The notes below the pieces were generated by a model. It did no database searches. It worked only from the letters and a program-made list of their open reading frames with translations, and was not told the origin of the DNA. The translations under genes and the position numbers were made by a program. Shown in pieces: positions 8,168-18,730 of a stretch of DNA of 64,000 bases; the stretch's first letter is position 1, and each line of letters opens with the position of its first letter. Origin of the DNA: Sphingosinicella sp041916975 (GTDB lineage: Bacteria > Pseudomonadota > Alphaproteobacteria > Sphingomonadales > Sphingomonadaceae); NCBI RefSeq assembly GCF_041916975.1, contig NZ_JAYRYK010000001.1, positions 496,001 to 560,000 of the forward strand, read 5' to 3'.

Positions 8168-10073
8168 GGCAGGTGCCAGCCGACGAGATTGAAATAGAAG
8201 AGCGCGGCGGTGAGCAGCGCGCCGCCGATAACGAGCGTGGCGAGCCATAGGCATCGCCCCCTGCCCGGCCCCTCACCCCCGAGCCCGGCCAACATGGCGA
8301 GCGCGAGAACCAGCGTGGACGCCGCGATGAGGTTGCCCGCGACCGTGAGCGCGGCGAACAGACGCGTATCGGAGAAGGCCCACGCGAACACCGGATTGCC
8401 GAGCCATGCCGTTCCCGCAACCGGGATGAGCATGGCGATAAGCGCGCCGATGCCGAGCATGAACGCCGACCATCGCGCGACCTTGTGGGGACCGCGCCTT
8501 GGGCGCCAGAAGATCGCGGCGAGACCCGACAGCGAAAGGACGAGACCCACGCCGCCCGCCAGCCGTGCCTGCGCGGGGCTGAACCGCGCCGGAGCGAACA
8601 TTTCGATCGCGACGTGTGTTGCGGCGTAGCGGACCTTGCCGTCGCGGTCGGTTGCGAAGGCATAGAGATCGGAGGCCCCGGCGTCCGGCATATATTGCGT
8701 CACGTCGGCGCGGAAAAAGCGCCCCGGCGCATATTGCCGGTAGCCGGAAATGCCGTTGATCGTGAGCGTGCCCCCGGCGCCCGCGCGCGCATCGATCACC
8801 GCGCCGGGATTGGTGAGCGCTTCGGGCGTTGTCGCGGGGCGGCGCGCGGCGCGGTAGAGCCCGGCGAATTGTGCTGGCGGCGGCAGCGGGCCTGCAACGG
8901 CGGGCGGCGCGTAGCCGCCGAGTTCGCGTTCGAGATAGCTGCGGCGGATTGCGAACATGTTGAGGCTGGTTTTGGCATCCAGCGTCTTGCCGGAAAGCTT
9001 CGCGGCGAATTTCTCCCAAGCCGATGGCCCAGCATAATCCCCCATCACCAGCACGACGAGCGCGCGGTCGCGGCCGGGGAGCAGGATGAAATTGGCCTGA
9101 AAGCCGGGACCGGAACCGGCATTCTCGACGATCCGCGCGCCGTTCCAGTCGCTGACGACGAAGCTCATGCCGAACCCCGACACGTCGGGCGCATTGGCGA
9201 CCATGCGGCTGTGCATGAGTTTCGTCGTTGCGGCATTCGCGATGCCGGGTGCGCCCGCCCGCTCGGCGGCGATCTGTGCTGCGGCGAAGCGCGCCATGTC
9301 TTCCGCTGTCGAGACGATCGCCGCGGAGGGCGCAATGTAGGGGTGATAGGCCCACGTTTGTGGTACGGGCGTGCGCTCGCCGTTTGCGTGCAGCGTCGTG
9401 GGCAGCGCGATCGGCTGGTCCGGCCGCGTGCGCACGAACGACTTCGCCATGCCGAGCGGACCGAAGACATGACGCGCGACGTAATCCTGATAAAGCTCGC
9501 CGGTGACATCCTCGATGAGCAGGCCAAGGATCGCGTAGCCGTTGTTCGAATAGACCGACACGTCACCGGCGCGGCGCACCTGCGGCGGCAGGCGCTTTTC
9601 GATCGCCTGCGTCGGCAGCGGCACCTTCACCGGGGCGGGTGTCGCGAGGCCGTAGGTGCTGTCGTCGAAACCCGCGCGGTGCGTGAGAAGATTGCGCACG
9701 GTAATCTCGCGGCCGCCGCGCGCGGGCAGATGGATGCGTTTCAGATAGCGGTTCGCCGGATCGTCGAGCGATGCGATGCGGCCGCTTTCCAGAAGCTGCG
9801 CGATCGCGGTCGCGGTGAACGACTTCGAGACGGAGCCGATCGAGAACGGCGTGCCATTCGGCGTGACCGGGCGGCCCCGGTCTTCGCCGTAGGCCTTGAG
9901 GAACACGGTTTTGCCGTGCTCGACAATCGCGACCGCCGCGCCGGAGGCTCGCCCCTCTGCGACAGCGCGGCCCACGACCGCGTCGGACCATGCCGCGAGG
10001 TCGCCGCTCGCCGCTGCTGCCGGAACCGGCGACAGGGCGAGAAGCAGCGCGGAGAGAAGACCGGGAAGTCGCA

Positions 10074-10074
<1 letters not shown>
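8164..10074 (-). CDS. Exported serine hydrolase (beta-lactamase/esterase family) with C-terminal membrane segments
   Basis: Penicillin-binding-protein-like hydrolase, 636 aa, starting at the ATG at 10074, which shares a base with the TonB-receptor stop (TGATG). It has a signal peptide (MRLPGLLSALLLALSPVPAAAA). The catalytic SxxK is Ser81-Val-Ser-Lys84, the YxN motif is Tyr175-Ser-Asn177, and NAGSGPGF marks the third element. After the hydrolase domain (about 1-380) comes a beta-rich stretch and then four hydrophobic segments near the C-terminus, so the enzyme is probably anchored in the inner membrane facing the periplasm. Family members hydrolyse beta-lactams, D-amino-acid peptides or esters; MlrB of microcystin degraders belongs to this superfamily. 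The open frame continues to 11139, but that part is antisense-like shadow inside the receptor gene. Confidence 0.87.
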
Positions 10075-12213
<2,139 letters not shown>

Positions 12214-12230
<17 letters not shown>

Positions 12231-13749
12231 CGACTTTCCCCCTTTGCTGGTGATCGTCCCTCCCCGGGGACGTGGTGATGACGCCCGCCCCGTCCGCGAA
12301 GGGATCGGGATCGAACGGCCATTTCGGACGGCTGAGATGCCGGTAGCGTGCGGCATCGCCGGTAAGACTGAGAACGCCGGGCGATTCGACGTAGGCGATA
12401 CGCCCGGCGATCGCTTGGAAACCGGCAACGAAATGCTGGGCCGACTTGACGACGATGACACGCGCCGCCTCCGGCATTGCACCCAGCATATGGAAAACCG
12501 CAGGATCGACGCATTGCACACGCCGGTCGCACACGGCGAGGCGAACGCCGCCGATCTCAAGCAGCACCGCGTCGCCCATCGGCCAATCCCACCCGTCGGC
12601 GTGCTGCACCGCATCGCGCACCACCGAAAGGACGCGCGCATCAACATCGAGCGGCTGGCCGGACCACGGCGACGCCTTGCCGCCGATGCGGAAGCGCGCC
12701 TCACCGCCCGGCCCGAGGGCGGCGGCCTGACGTACCAGCATCGGATCCCAGACGAGGCCCGCGAGCACACCTTCGATGCCCGCGTCGATCAGAGCCCCGA
12801 TCAGCCATGTCGCATCGCCGGGCGCGCCGCCGCCGGGATTATCGGCGGCGTCGGCGAGCACGAGCGGTGCGCCTTGCCAGCCTTCCACCAGCGCGGCGGC
12901 TTCGGGGACCGAAAGCAGCGGCGGCAGGGTCGTGCCGCGCAGCGCGAACAGGCGGTGCCCGAAGCGCTCGGCAACCTCTTGACCCAGCGGGGCGTTGCCG
13001 TCCGTATAGACGAGCATCTTCGTGCCCATCTCCGGCACGTCGCCCCACGGAAAACCGTGAACGAGCGACACGGACAGGATCGCCCCCTCCTCCGCCGCCG
13101 CCATGTCGTCCACGAACACGCGCATCGGCTCGCGGTCGGTGAAATAGAAATCGATCATCCGGCAATCGAACACCGACGCCACGGGCCGGATCGCGCCCGC
13201 CCGGCATTCGATGAGCCTCTCGACGAGCCGCTGCGCGCGATCCTCGATATCGGTGTGGGGATACTCCCTGAAGAAGATCAGGAGATCGGCGCCCTCCACC
13301 ATCGCATCGGTGAGATGCGCGTGGGGATCGAGCACGGCGCCCACAGGAACGTCAGGCCCGACAATCGCGCGCACGCGCTGCAGAACGTCGCCCTCGCAGT
13401 CCGGAACGCCGGCCGCGATCATGCCGCCATGCAGGCTGAGCGCGACAGCATCGACAGGCAGCGCAGCGCGCAGATCGTCCAGCAGTCGATCGCGAACCTC
13501 CGCATAATCCGTGGTCGACATCGGAGCGGCGGGTTCGGCGGCGACGCACAGGCCCTGCGCAACATGCCATCCATGCGCCCGCGCGGCGAGCCGGAAGCCT
13601 TCGAGCGGCGCGGGCCAGATCGCCGCGTCGCCCAGCGACCCTGCCTCGACCCACAGATGATCGCGGAAGCTGCCGATGTCGGTCGGCACCGGCGAGAACA
13701 TATTCGTTTCCGCCGACAACGCCCCAACGAAGATCTTTCCCGCGCTCAT
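12214..13749 (-). CDS. M81 family metallopeptidase (MlrC-like)
   Basis: Zinc amidohydrolase/peptidase of the M81 (DUF1485) family, whose best known member is MlrC, which cleaves linear microcystin fragments. 511 aa, the usual length. Metal-site residues are readable in order: Glu14 in SAETNMFSP, His107 in LHGGM, Asp141 and His143 in DPHAH, and His165 in REYPHTD. Their spacing (34, 2, 22) matches the M81 pattern as I know it. The C-terminal domain carries VVKSAQHFVAGF. The start ATG at 13749 has GGGAGGA upstream, and a 15-bp palindromic operator lies 17 bases further up. It is the first gene of the operon 3764-13749. There is no signal peptide, so it is cytoplasmic. Substrate specificity is unproven. 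Confidence 0.9.
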
Positions 13750-13766
13750 ATTCCTCCCGACTCATC

Positions 13767-13781
13767 GACTGACTGTCAGTC
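13767..13781. promoter_or_regulatory. TetR-type operator upstream of the M81 operon
   Basis: Perfect palindrome with 7-bp arms, GACTGAC-T-GTCAGTC, between the divergent M81 peptidase and tetR genes, 17 bases from the M81 start codon. A near copy (GACTGAT-C-ATCAGTC) lies at the same distance upstream of the amidase gene. This indicates a shared operator, most simply for the TetR protein encoded between them. The consensus is GACTGAY-N-RTCAGTC. Confidence 0.8.
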
Positions 13782-13861
13782 ACTAGAGTTGACACTCGCG
13801 ATATGCCGTGTCAAGACCGTTGCCATCACGCAGGTTTCGGGATCAGGAGAGACAGGTTCGG

Positions 13862-14512
13862 ATGGCTGGCACGAGCGCACGAAAAAAGCCGGACCTTGCC
13901 GCGAAAGGCGCCGCGACCAAGCGGACGCTGCCGCCCGAGGTCCGCAAGGCGCAGTTGCTCGCCGCCGCACGCGCCGTGCTCGCCTCCACCGGCTTCTCGC
14001 AGATGCGCGTGTCGGACGTGGTTGCCGCCGCAGGGCTGAGCCAGGGCGCCTTTTACCTGCACTTTTCCAGCAAGGACGATATCGTCATCGAACTGATCCG
14101 CGCGATGGTGGCGGAAGCGGTGGCAACGCTCGGAACGATCCCGGTGGAGTCCGCGGATATGGAGACCGGCGTTCGACAGGTGCTGGAGGGATATTATCGG
14201 ACCTGTTTCGCCTACCGCGACGTGCTCGACAACATCGACAGCGGCACTTCGACCGGCATCGACCGCGACCGGTGGAACGATGTCTTTGCGCCGCTGAACG
14301 TCTTTGCCCTGCGCGCAGTGGCGACGTGGCAGGCCAAAGGCGAGATCGGACCGGGTGATCCCGATCTCCTCTCGTGGCTGTTAATCGACACGATCAACGG
14401 TGCCCTGCCCCGCCTTTTCGGCCATTCACGCAACCGCATGTCCGCGGACTATCAAGACCGCGTCGGCGACTGGCTGCTCGCCGCCCTGCGGGGTTTCAAG
14501 AGCGGAATCTGA
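13862..14512 (+). CDS. TetR/AcrR family transcriptional regulator
   Basis: 216-aa repressor. The N-terminal helix-turn-helix spans about residues 26-72: RKAQLLAAARAVLASTGFSQMRVSDVVAAAGLSQGAFYLHFSSKDDIV, the standard TetR recognition region ending in YLHFSSKDD. The remainder is a variable ligand-binding domain. The ATG at 13862 is used, with AGGAGA about 10 bases upstream; an earlier start at 13808 would add basic, non-conserved residues. It lies between the two operons that carry the GACTGAY palindrome, divergent from one and co-directional with the other. It probably represses both and possibly itself. The inducer is probably the operon's substrate or a breakdown product (inference). Confidence 0.92.
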   Translation: MAGTSARKKPDLAAKGAATKRTLPPEVRKAQLLAAARAVLASTGFSQMRVSDVVAAAGLSQGAFYLHFSSKDDIVIELIRAMVAEAVATLGTIPVESADMETGVRQVLEGYYRTCFAYRDVLDNIDSGTSTGIDRDRWNDVFAPLNVFALRAVATWQAKGEIGPGDPDLLSWLLIDTINGALPRLFGHSRNRMSADYQDRVGDWLLAALRGFKSGI

Positions 14513-14556
14513 ACAGGCCGGCATTGCCCGCGATAGACGTATTTTGCATTTTTCAT

Positions 14557-14571
14557 GACTGATCATCAGTC
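14557..14571. promoter_or_regulatory. Second TetR-type operator, upstream of the amidase gene
   Basis: Perfect 7-1-7 palindrome GACTGAT-C-ATCAGTC in the 77-base gap between tetR and the amidase gene, 18 bases from the amidase start. It matches the site at 13767-13781 at 12 of 15 positions, the differences being compensated within the palindrome. The placement suggests that the amidase-ammonia-lyase pair belongs to the same regulon as the minus-strand peptidase operon. Confidence 0.8.
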
Positions 14572-14589
14572 GTTTATGGAGACACGCCC

Positions 14590-16038
14590 TTGCGAACCGA
14601 TGAGTATGCACGCTGCGATGCGCTTGACCTCGCCACCCTGATTCGCGACGGCAGCGTAACCGCGACCGAGGTGGAGAACGCAGCGCGCGACGCGCTCGCG
14701 GCCCTGAACCCGGCGCTCAACGTGCTGGCCGGCCCGGTGCCTCCTCCCACCCCTGCCACGCACGGCACCTTTGCGGGCGTACCGACGCTGGCAAAGGACA
14801 TCGGCTGGGCGATGGCCAGCGTGCCGCAGGAAATGGGCTGCCTGCTTGCAGAGGGGCTGCGGCCCGCCGAAGACAGCGAAGTCATCAAGCGTATCCGTGC
14901 AGGCGGCTTCTCCATCATCGGACGGTCGACGACACCCGAACTCGGCAGCGCCTTCACGACGGAATCGCGCGGGATCGGCATAACGCGCAACCCATGGGAC
15001 GTGTCGCGGTCCACCGGCGGATCGAGCGGCGGCGCGGCGGCGGCAGTTGCCGCGGGGATCGTTCCGCTGGCCCTTGCCGGAGATAGCGCCGGCTCGATCC
15101 GCATTCCCGCGCACTGCTGCGGAGTGTTCGGGCTAAAACCCTCGCGCGGCCGCCTTCCAAGCGGACCGCAGGCGGGGGAAGTCAACAGCGGGCTGACCGC
15201 CGCGCATGTGATCACCCGCAGTGTCCGCGATTCCGCCGCCGCACTCGATCTGCTCGCCGGGCCCGATACCGGCTACCGCTACACGGCGCCATCGCCGGGA
15301 AGCAGCTTCCTTGCCGCGACAGAGCGCCCACCCGCACCGCTGCGCCTTGCGCTGCTGACGGCGAGCCCCTTCGCCGATACCGTCGACGCCGGTGTGATCA
15401 TGGCAGCCGAGGACACCGCACGGCTTTGCGAAGCGCTTGGGCATTCGATCGAGCCGATCGCCATCGCCTTCGACGCCGACGCGGCGATCGACATGCTCGT
15501 GACGATCTGGTCGGCGAACATCCTGCGCGCCGTCCGCCGCATTGAGGCCGCGACCGGACGACGCGCGGACGCCGATACGGTCGAGGGAGCAACGCTGGCG
15601 ATGATCCGCCACGGCGAGACGATCAGTGCCGAGGCGTATCTCGCCGCGCTCGATCAAATGAACGTGTTCTGCCGCCGCATGGCAATCGCTGCCGACGCAT
15701 TCGATGCGGTCATTTCCCCGGTCTTCGCCTCGCCCGCCCTGCCGCACGGCGTGCTTTCGCACGATCGCCGTGTAGGCCCGGGCGTCGAAGCGCTGTCCGC
15801 ATTCTTCGCCGACGTGTTCCGCCGCGCGCCATTCACGGTGCAATACAACCTCACCGGGCAGCCCGCGATGAGCGTGCCGCTGCATGTGCTTGACGGATTG
15901 CCGATTGGCACGCAGATCGCCGGTCGACCCGGTGGTGAGGAGAGCCTGCTTTCGCTTGTCGCCGCGCTTGAAAGCGCACGGCCGTGGCGAGACACGCGGC
16001 CGCCGGTCTCCGCCACGCGAACCGGAGTTGCCGCATGA
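14590..16038 (+). CDS. Amidase signature enzyme
   Basis: Ser-cisSer-Lys amidase hydrolysing a carboxamide to acid and ammonia or amine. 482 aa. The catalytic Lys69 is in PTLAKDIG, the cis-Ser is in STGGSSGGAAAAVAAG (145/146), and the nucleophile Ser169 is in GDSAGSIRIPAHCCGVFGLKPSRGRLP, the amidase signature. The start is TTG at 14590: no in-frame ATG lies nearby, GGAGA is 8 bases upstream, and the N-terminus (DALDLATLIRDGSVTATEVE) matches the normal family beginning. Its end overlaps the next gene (ATGA). The position after a GACTGAY operator and ahead of an ammonia-lyase suggests that it frees an amino acid which the next enzyme breaks down. Confidence 0.9.
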   Translation: MRTDEYARCDALDLATLIRDGSVTATEVENAARDALAALNPALNVLAGPVPPPTPATHGTFAGVPTLAKDIGWAMASVPQEMGCLLAEGLRPAEDSEVIKRIRAGGFSIIGRSTTPELGSAFTTESRGIGITRNPWDVSRSTGGSSGGAAAAVAAGIVPLALAGDSAGSIRIPAHCCGVFGLKPSRGRLPSGPQAGEVNSGLTAAHVITRSVRDSAAALDLLAGPDTGYRYTAPSPGSSFLAATERPPAPLRLALLTASPFADTVDAGVIMAAEDTARLCEALGHSIEPIAIAFDADAAIDMLVTIWSANILRAVRRIEAATGRRADADTVEGATLAMIRHGETISAEAYLAALDQMNVFCRRMAIAADAFDAVISPVFASPALPHGVLSHDRRVGPGVEALSAFFADVFRRAPFTVQYNLTGQPAMSVPLHVLDGLPIGTQIAGRPGGEESLLSLVAALESARPWRDTRPPVSATRTGVAA

Positions 16039-17201
16039 CCGAGTTGCTTCTGAACCCGCTCAAAACCGCTGATCCGCAGGGAGGCCTGCCCGCCGACGCG
16101 CATCTCGAGCCGATGGCGATGCTCGCCGCCTGCCCGGCCTACGCGCCGACACCGCTCGTTCGGCTGCCGGGGGTCGCGCGGCGTCTCGGTGTGCGGCAGG
16201 TGCTTGTGAAGGACGAGAGCAAGCGCATGGGGCTCGGCAGCTTCAAGGCGCTGGGCGGCGTCTATGCGGTGTTCAGCGTCGTACGTGCGCAGGCCGAAGC
16301 CGCGCTCGGGCGCACGCTCGATCCCGCCGAACTCGTCGGCGAAGAGGTTCGCGCCATCGCCTCGGACATGCATTTCGTTTGCGCCAGCGACGGCAACCAC
16401 GGCCGTGCCGTGGCGGCGGGCGCGCGGCTCGTGGGTGCGCGCTGCTCGGTCTATCTTCACGCGGGCGTGACCGAGGAACGCGCCGATCATATCCGCAGGC
16501 AGGGCGCGGCGATCGCGCGCGTCGATGGCACCTATGACGATTCGGTCGAACAGGCGCGGCACGATGCGGCACGCACGGGCGCCATTCTCGTTTCCGACAC
16601 CGCGGACGCACCGGAATGTGCGGACGACCCGCTGCCTGTTCGCGTGATGCAGGGCTACACCGTGATTGCCGAGGAAATCCGCGCACAGCTTTCGCCCGAC
16701 GAGCGGCCGACACACCTGTTCGTGCAGGCCGGTGTCGGTGGACTCGCTGCCGCGATGGCGAGCCGGTTCAGCGGCAGCTCCGACGCGCCGCGCATCATCG
16801 TCGTCGAGCCCGACAGCGCCGACTGTCTGCTGGAAAGCGCGCGCGCCGACGGCGCGACCGAGATAGCGCACAGCGCAGAGACGATCTTCGCGATGCTCGA
16901 TTGCCTGCGCCCTTCGCTGCCGGCATTCGCAATTCTGAAGGACCGTGTGGACGCCTTCATATCGGTGGCCGACACCTACGCCGCCGAAGCCGTCCGTAGC
17001 CTCGCCGCCCCTGCCGAAACGGATACCGCGATCCGCGCGGGCGCATCCGGCGCCGCCGGGCTCGCGGGCGCGCTGGCCGCCACCGATCTCGGATGGCGCG
17101 AAGCGATCGGCGTGAACGGCGACGCCACTCTGCTCTTCATCATTACGGAAGGCGTGACGGATGAAGGCGAGTTCGAACGATTGACGCAGACAGCACGGTA
17201 A
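16035..17201 (+). CDS. Diaminopropionate ammonia-lyase-like PLP enzyme
   Basis: Fold-type II PLP lyase of about 388 aa that turns 2,3-diaminopropionate (both enantiomers in known members), or D-serine less well, into pyruvate and ammonia. The PLP-binding lysine is Lys71 in LGSFKALGG. The substrate/phosphate region ASDGNHGRAVA is the form typical of this family (T-DGNHG-GVA) rather than of threonine dehydratases. The glycine-rich loop QAGVGGLAAAM and the late TEGVTDEGEF also fit. It is translationally coupled to the amidase by an ATGA overlap. Threonine/serine dehydratase is the main alternative. The choice matters because a diaminopropionate-handling enzyme next to an amidase suggests N-acyl or amide derivatives of that amino acid. 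Confidence 0.82.
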   Translation: MTELLLNPLKTADPQGGLPADAHLEPMAMLAACPAYAPTPLVRLPGVARRLGVRQVLVKDESKRMGLGSFKALGGVYAVFSVVRAQAEAALGRTLDPAELVGEEVRAIASDMHFVCASDGNHGRAVAAGARLVGARCSVYLHAGVTEERADHIRRQGAAIARVDGTYDDSVEQARHDAARTGAILVSDTADAPECADDPLPVRVMQGYTVIAEEIRAQLSPDERPTHLFVQAGVGGLAAAMASRFSGSSDAPRIIVVEPDSADCLLESARADGATEIAHSAETIFAMLDCLRPSLPAFAILKDRVDAFISVADTYAAEAVRSLAAPAETDTAIRAGASGAAGLAGALAATDLGWREAIGVNGDATLLFIITEGVTDEGEFERLTQTAR

Positions 17202-17214
17202 ATCGGGGCTGACC

Positions 17215-18117
17215 TCACGCCTTCGCGAAGAAGGTTTCCAGTTCCGCGAGCAGCACGTCGGGGATTTCTTCCTGCGGGCTATGGCCGCACGGCAGCGCAC
17301 GGCCGCTTACGTCCCGGGCCTTCGGACGCCAGCTTTCCATGACATCGAACAGCGCTCCCACCGTGCCGTAAGCACCCCAGAGCAGTAGCAAGGGGGCTTC
17401 GATCAGGCGCCCTTCGTCCACCGCATCATGTTCGAGGTCGATGCTCGCCGCCGCGCGATAGTCCTCGCAGATCGCATGGCGCGTTGCCGGATCCCGGTAG
17501 CAGCGGCGATATTCGGCCACCACGCGCGGATCGAGCGCGCCTTCGATCTTGATCTGGCCGGCGAGGTGGCGATCGAGGAAATGGTCGGGATCGGCCGCGA
17601 TCATCCGCTCGGGTAGGTCGAACGGCTGGATCAGGAAGAACCACCAGAAATAGCGTGTCGCGAATTCGCGATTCGTCTGTGCGTACATCGTGGCGGTGGG
17701 TGCGATGTCGAGCAGCACCATCCGGCCGACACGGTCCGGATGATCGAGCGTCATCCGGTGTGCGACGCGGGCGCCGCGATCATGCGCGACGACATCGAAC
17801 CGATCGAAGCCGAGGGCAGCCATCGACGCCACCTGATCCGCCGCCATCGCACGCTTGGAATAGTTTCGGTGTTCCGGGTCGCCGGGCAGCTTCTCACTGT
17901 CGCCATACCCCCGCAGATCGGTGGCGACGACGGTGAAGCGCTTCGCCAGTTCGGGCGCGACCTTGTGCCATGTGAGGTGCGTTTGCGGGTGGCCGTGGAG
18001 GAGAAGCAAGGGCGGCCCCTCGCCGCCGACGGCCGCCCCGATGCGAACGCCGCCCGCATCGATATCGTGCCAGCGAAACCCCGGCATCAACTCGCTGTAT
18101 TCAGGATGCGCGCTCAT
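17215..18117 (-). CDS. Alpha/beta hydrolase, haloacetate-dehalogenase-like
   Basis: 300-aa alpha/beta hydrolase resembling fluoroacetate/haloacetate dehalogenases and epoxide hydrolases. LHGHPQTHLTWHK is the oxyanion region, Asp113 in VAHDRGARVAHRMTLDHPD is the nucleophile with the family's two following arginines, and the catalytic His is in CGHSPQEE. In true fluoroacetate dehalogenases a His-Trp pair binds the halide. Here the matching stretch reads YFWWFFLIQP, so the His is replaced and dehalogenase activity is doubtful. The start at 18117 (ATG in MSAHPEYSELMPGF) overlaps the leuD-like stop by 17 bases, making a leuC-leuD-hydrolase operon. The substrate is unknown. Confidence 0.82.
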   Translation of the reverse strand: MSAHPEYSELMPGFRWHDIDAGGVRIGAAVGGEGPPLLLLHGHPQTHLTWHKVAPELAKRFTVVATDLRGYGDSEKLPGDPEHRNYSKRAMAADQVASMAALGFDRFDVVAHDRGARVAHRMTLDHPDRVGRMVLLDIAPTATMYAQTNREFATRYFWWFFLIQPFDLPERMIAADPDHFLDRHLAGQIKIEGALDPRVVAEYRRCYRDPATRHAICEDYRAAASIDLEHDAVDEGRLIEAPLLLLWGAYGTVGALFDVMESWRPKARDVSGRALPCGHSPQEEIPDVLLAELETFFAKA

Positions 18118-18730
18118 CACCGTGCCCACCCATAAGCCACGGCTTGCCGGCGAGATAGGCCTTCTCGAACGACCGGATGCGATCGGCATAGGTCAGCGTC
18201 TCGCCGATGCGGTCGAGCCCGAGCATCAGCGCCCTCCGCAACGCCTGATCGATATCGAAGCTTCCAGCGTAGGCGCCGATCTCTATGCGCTGCGCTTCAA
18301 GATCGACCGTCATGTGCCCCGCCCCTTCCTCGAGATGCGCTGCAAGTTGGGCAAGCTGCGCGGAGGGCAAGGACAGGAGGAGCAGGCCGTTGTTCGCCGC
18401 ATTGTCGGCGAAGATCGCGCCGAAGGAGGAGCCGATGATCCCCCGGATGCCGTATTGGAGCATACCCCAAACCGCATGTTCGCGTGAAGACCCGCAACCG
18501 AAATTGGGCCCGACGAGCAGGAAGCGGGTCTCGGCCATATCGGGCCGGTTCAGGATGAACGCGGGTCGCAGCGTACCTCTTTCATCGAAACGCAGATCGT
18601 GGAACAGGCCCGCCGCAAGCCCCGACCGGTCGATGCCCTTCAGGAAAGCCTTCGGCATGATGACATCGGTATCGATGTTCGCGGCGGGCATGGCTGCGAC
18701 TGGGCCCGAGAGACGCACGAAATGTTCCAT
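18101..18730 (-). CDS. leuD: 3-isopropylmalate dehydratase small subunit-like protein
   Basis: Aconitase-superfamily swivelling-domain subunit, 209 aa. The LeuD hallmarks are ANIDTDVIMPKAFLKGIDR and FLLVGPNFGCGSSREHAVWGMLQYGIRGIIGSSFGAIFADNAANNGLL. The ATG shares a base with the stop of the large subunit (TGATG), so the two are coupled. The long ORF reaching 19402 is shadow within leuC. The pair is divergent from a LysR gene and followed by an alpha/beta hydrolase, with no leuB or leuA. A catabolic hydro-lyase on a malate-like acid (citramalate/citraconate, 2,3-dimethylmalate) is as likely as leucine synthesis. Confidence 0.88.
   Translation of the reverse strand: MEHFVRLSGPVAAMPAANIDTDVIMPKAFLKGIDRSGLAAGLFHDLRFDERGTLRPAFILNRPDMAETRFLLVGPNFGCGSSREHAVWGMLQYGIRGIIGSSFGAIFADNAANNGLLLLSLPSAQLAQLAAHLEEGAGHMTVDLEAQRIEIGAYAGSFDIDQALRRALMLGLDRIGETLTYADRIRSFEKAYLAGKPWLMGGHGDERAS

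Noticed and set aside
12231..12770. Upstream extension of the TonB-receptor frame
   Set aside because: It overlaps the M81 metallopeptidase gene and precedes the signal peptide; the composition is shadow-like.
17169..17177. GTTCGAAC in the ammonia-lyase gene (also near 26728 in the M20 gene)
   Set aside because: Coding-sequence occurrences of TTC-GAA-C codons without the A/T flanks of the GntR candidates; such 8-mers are expected by chance.
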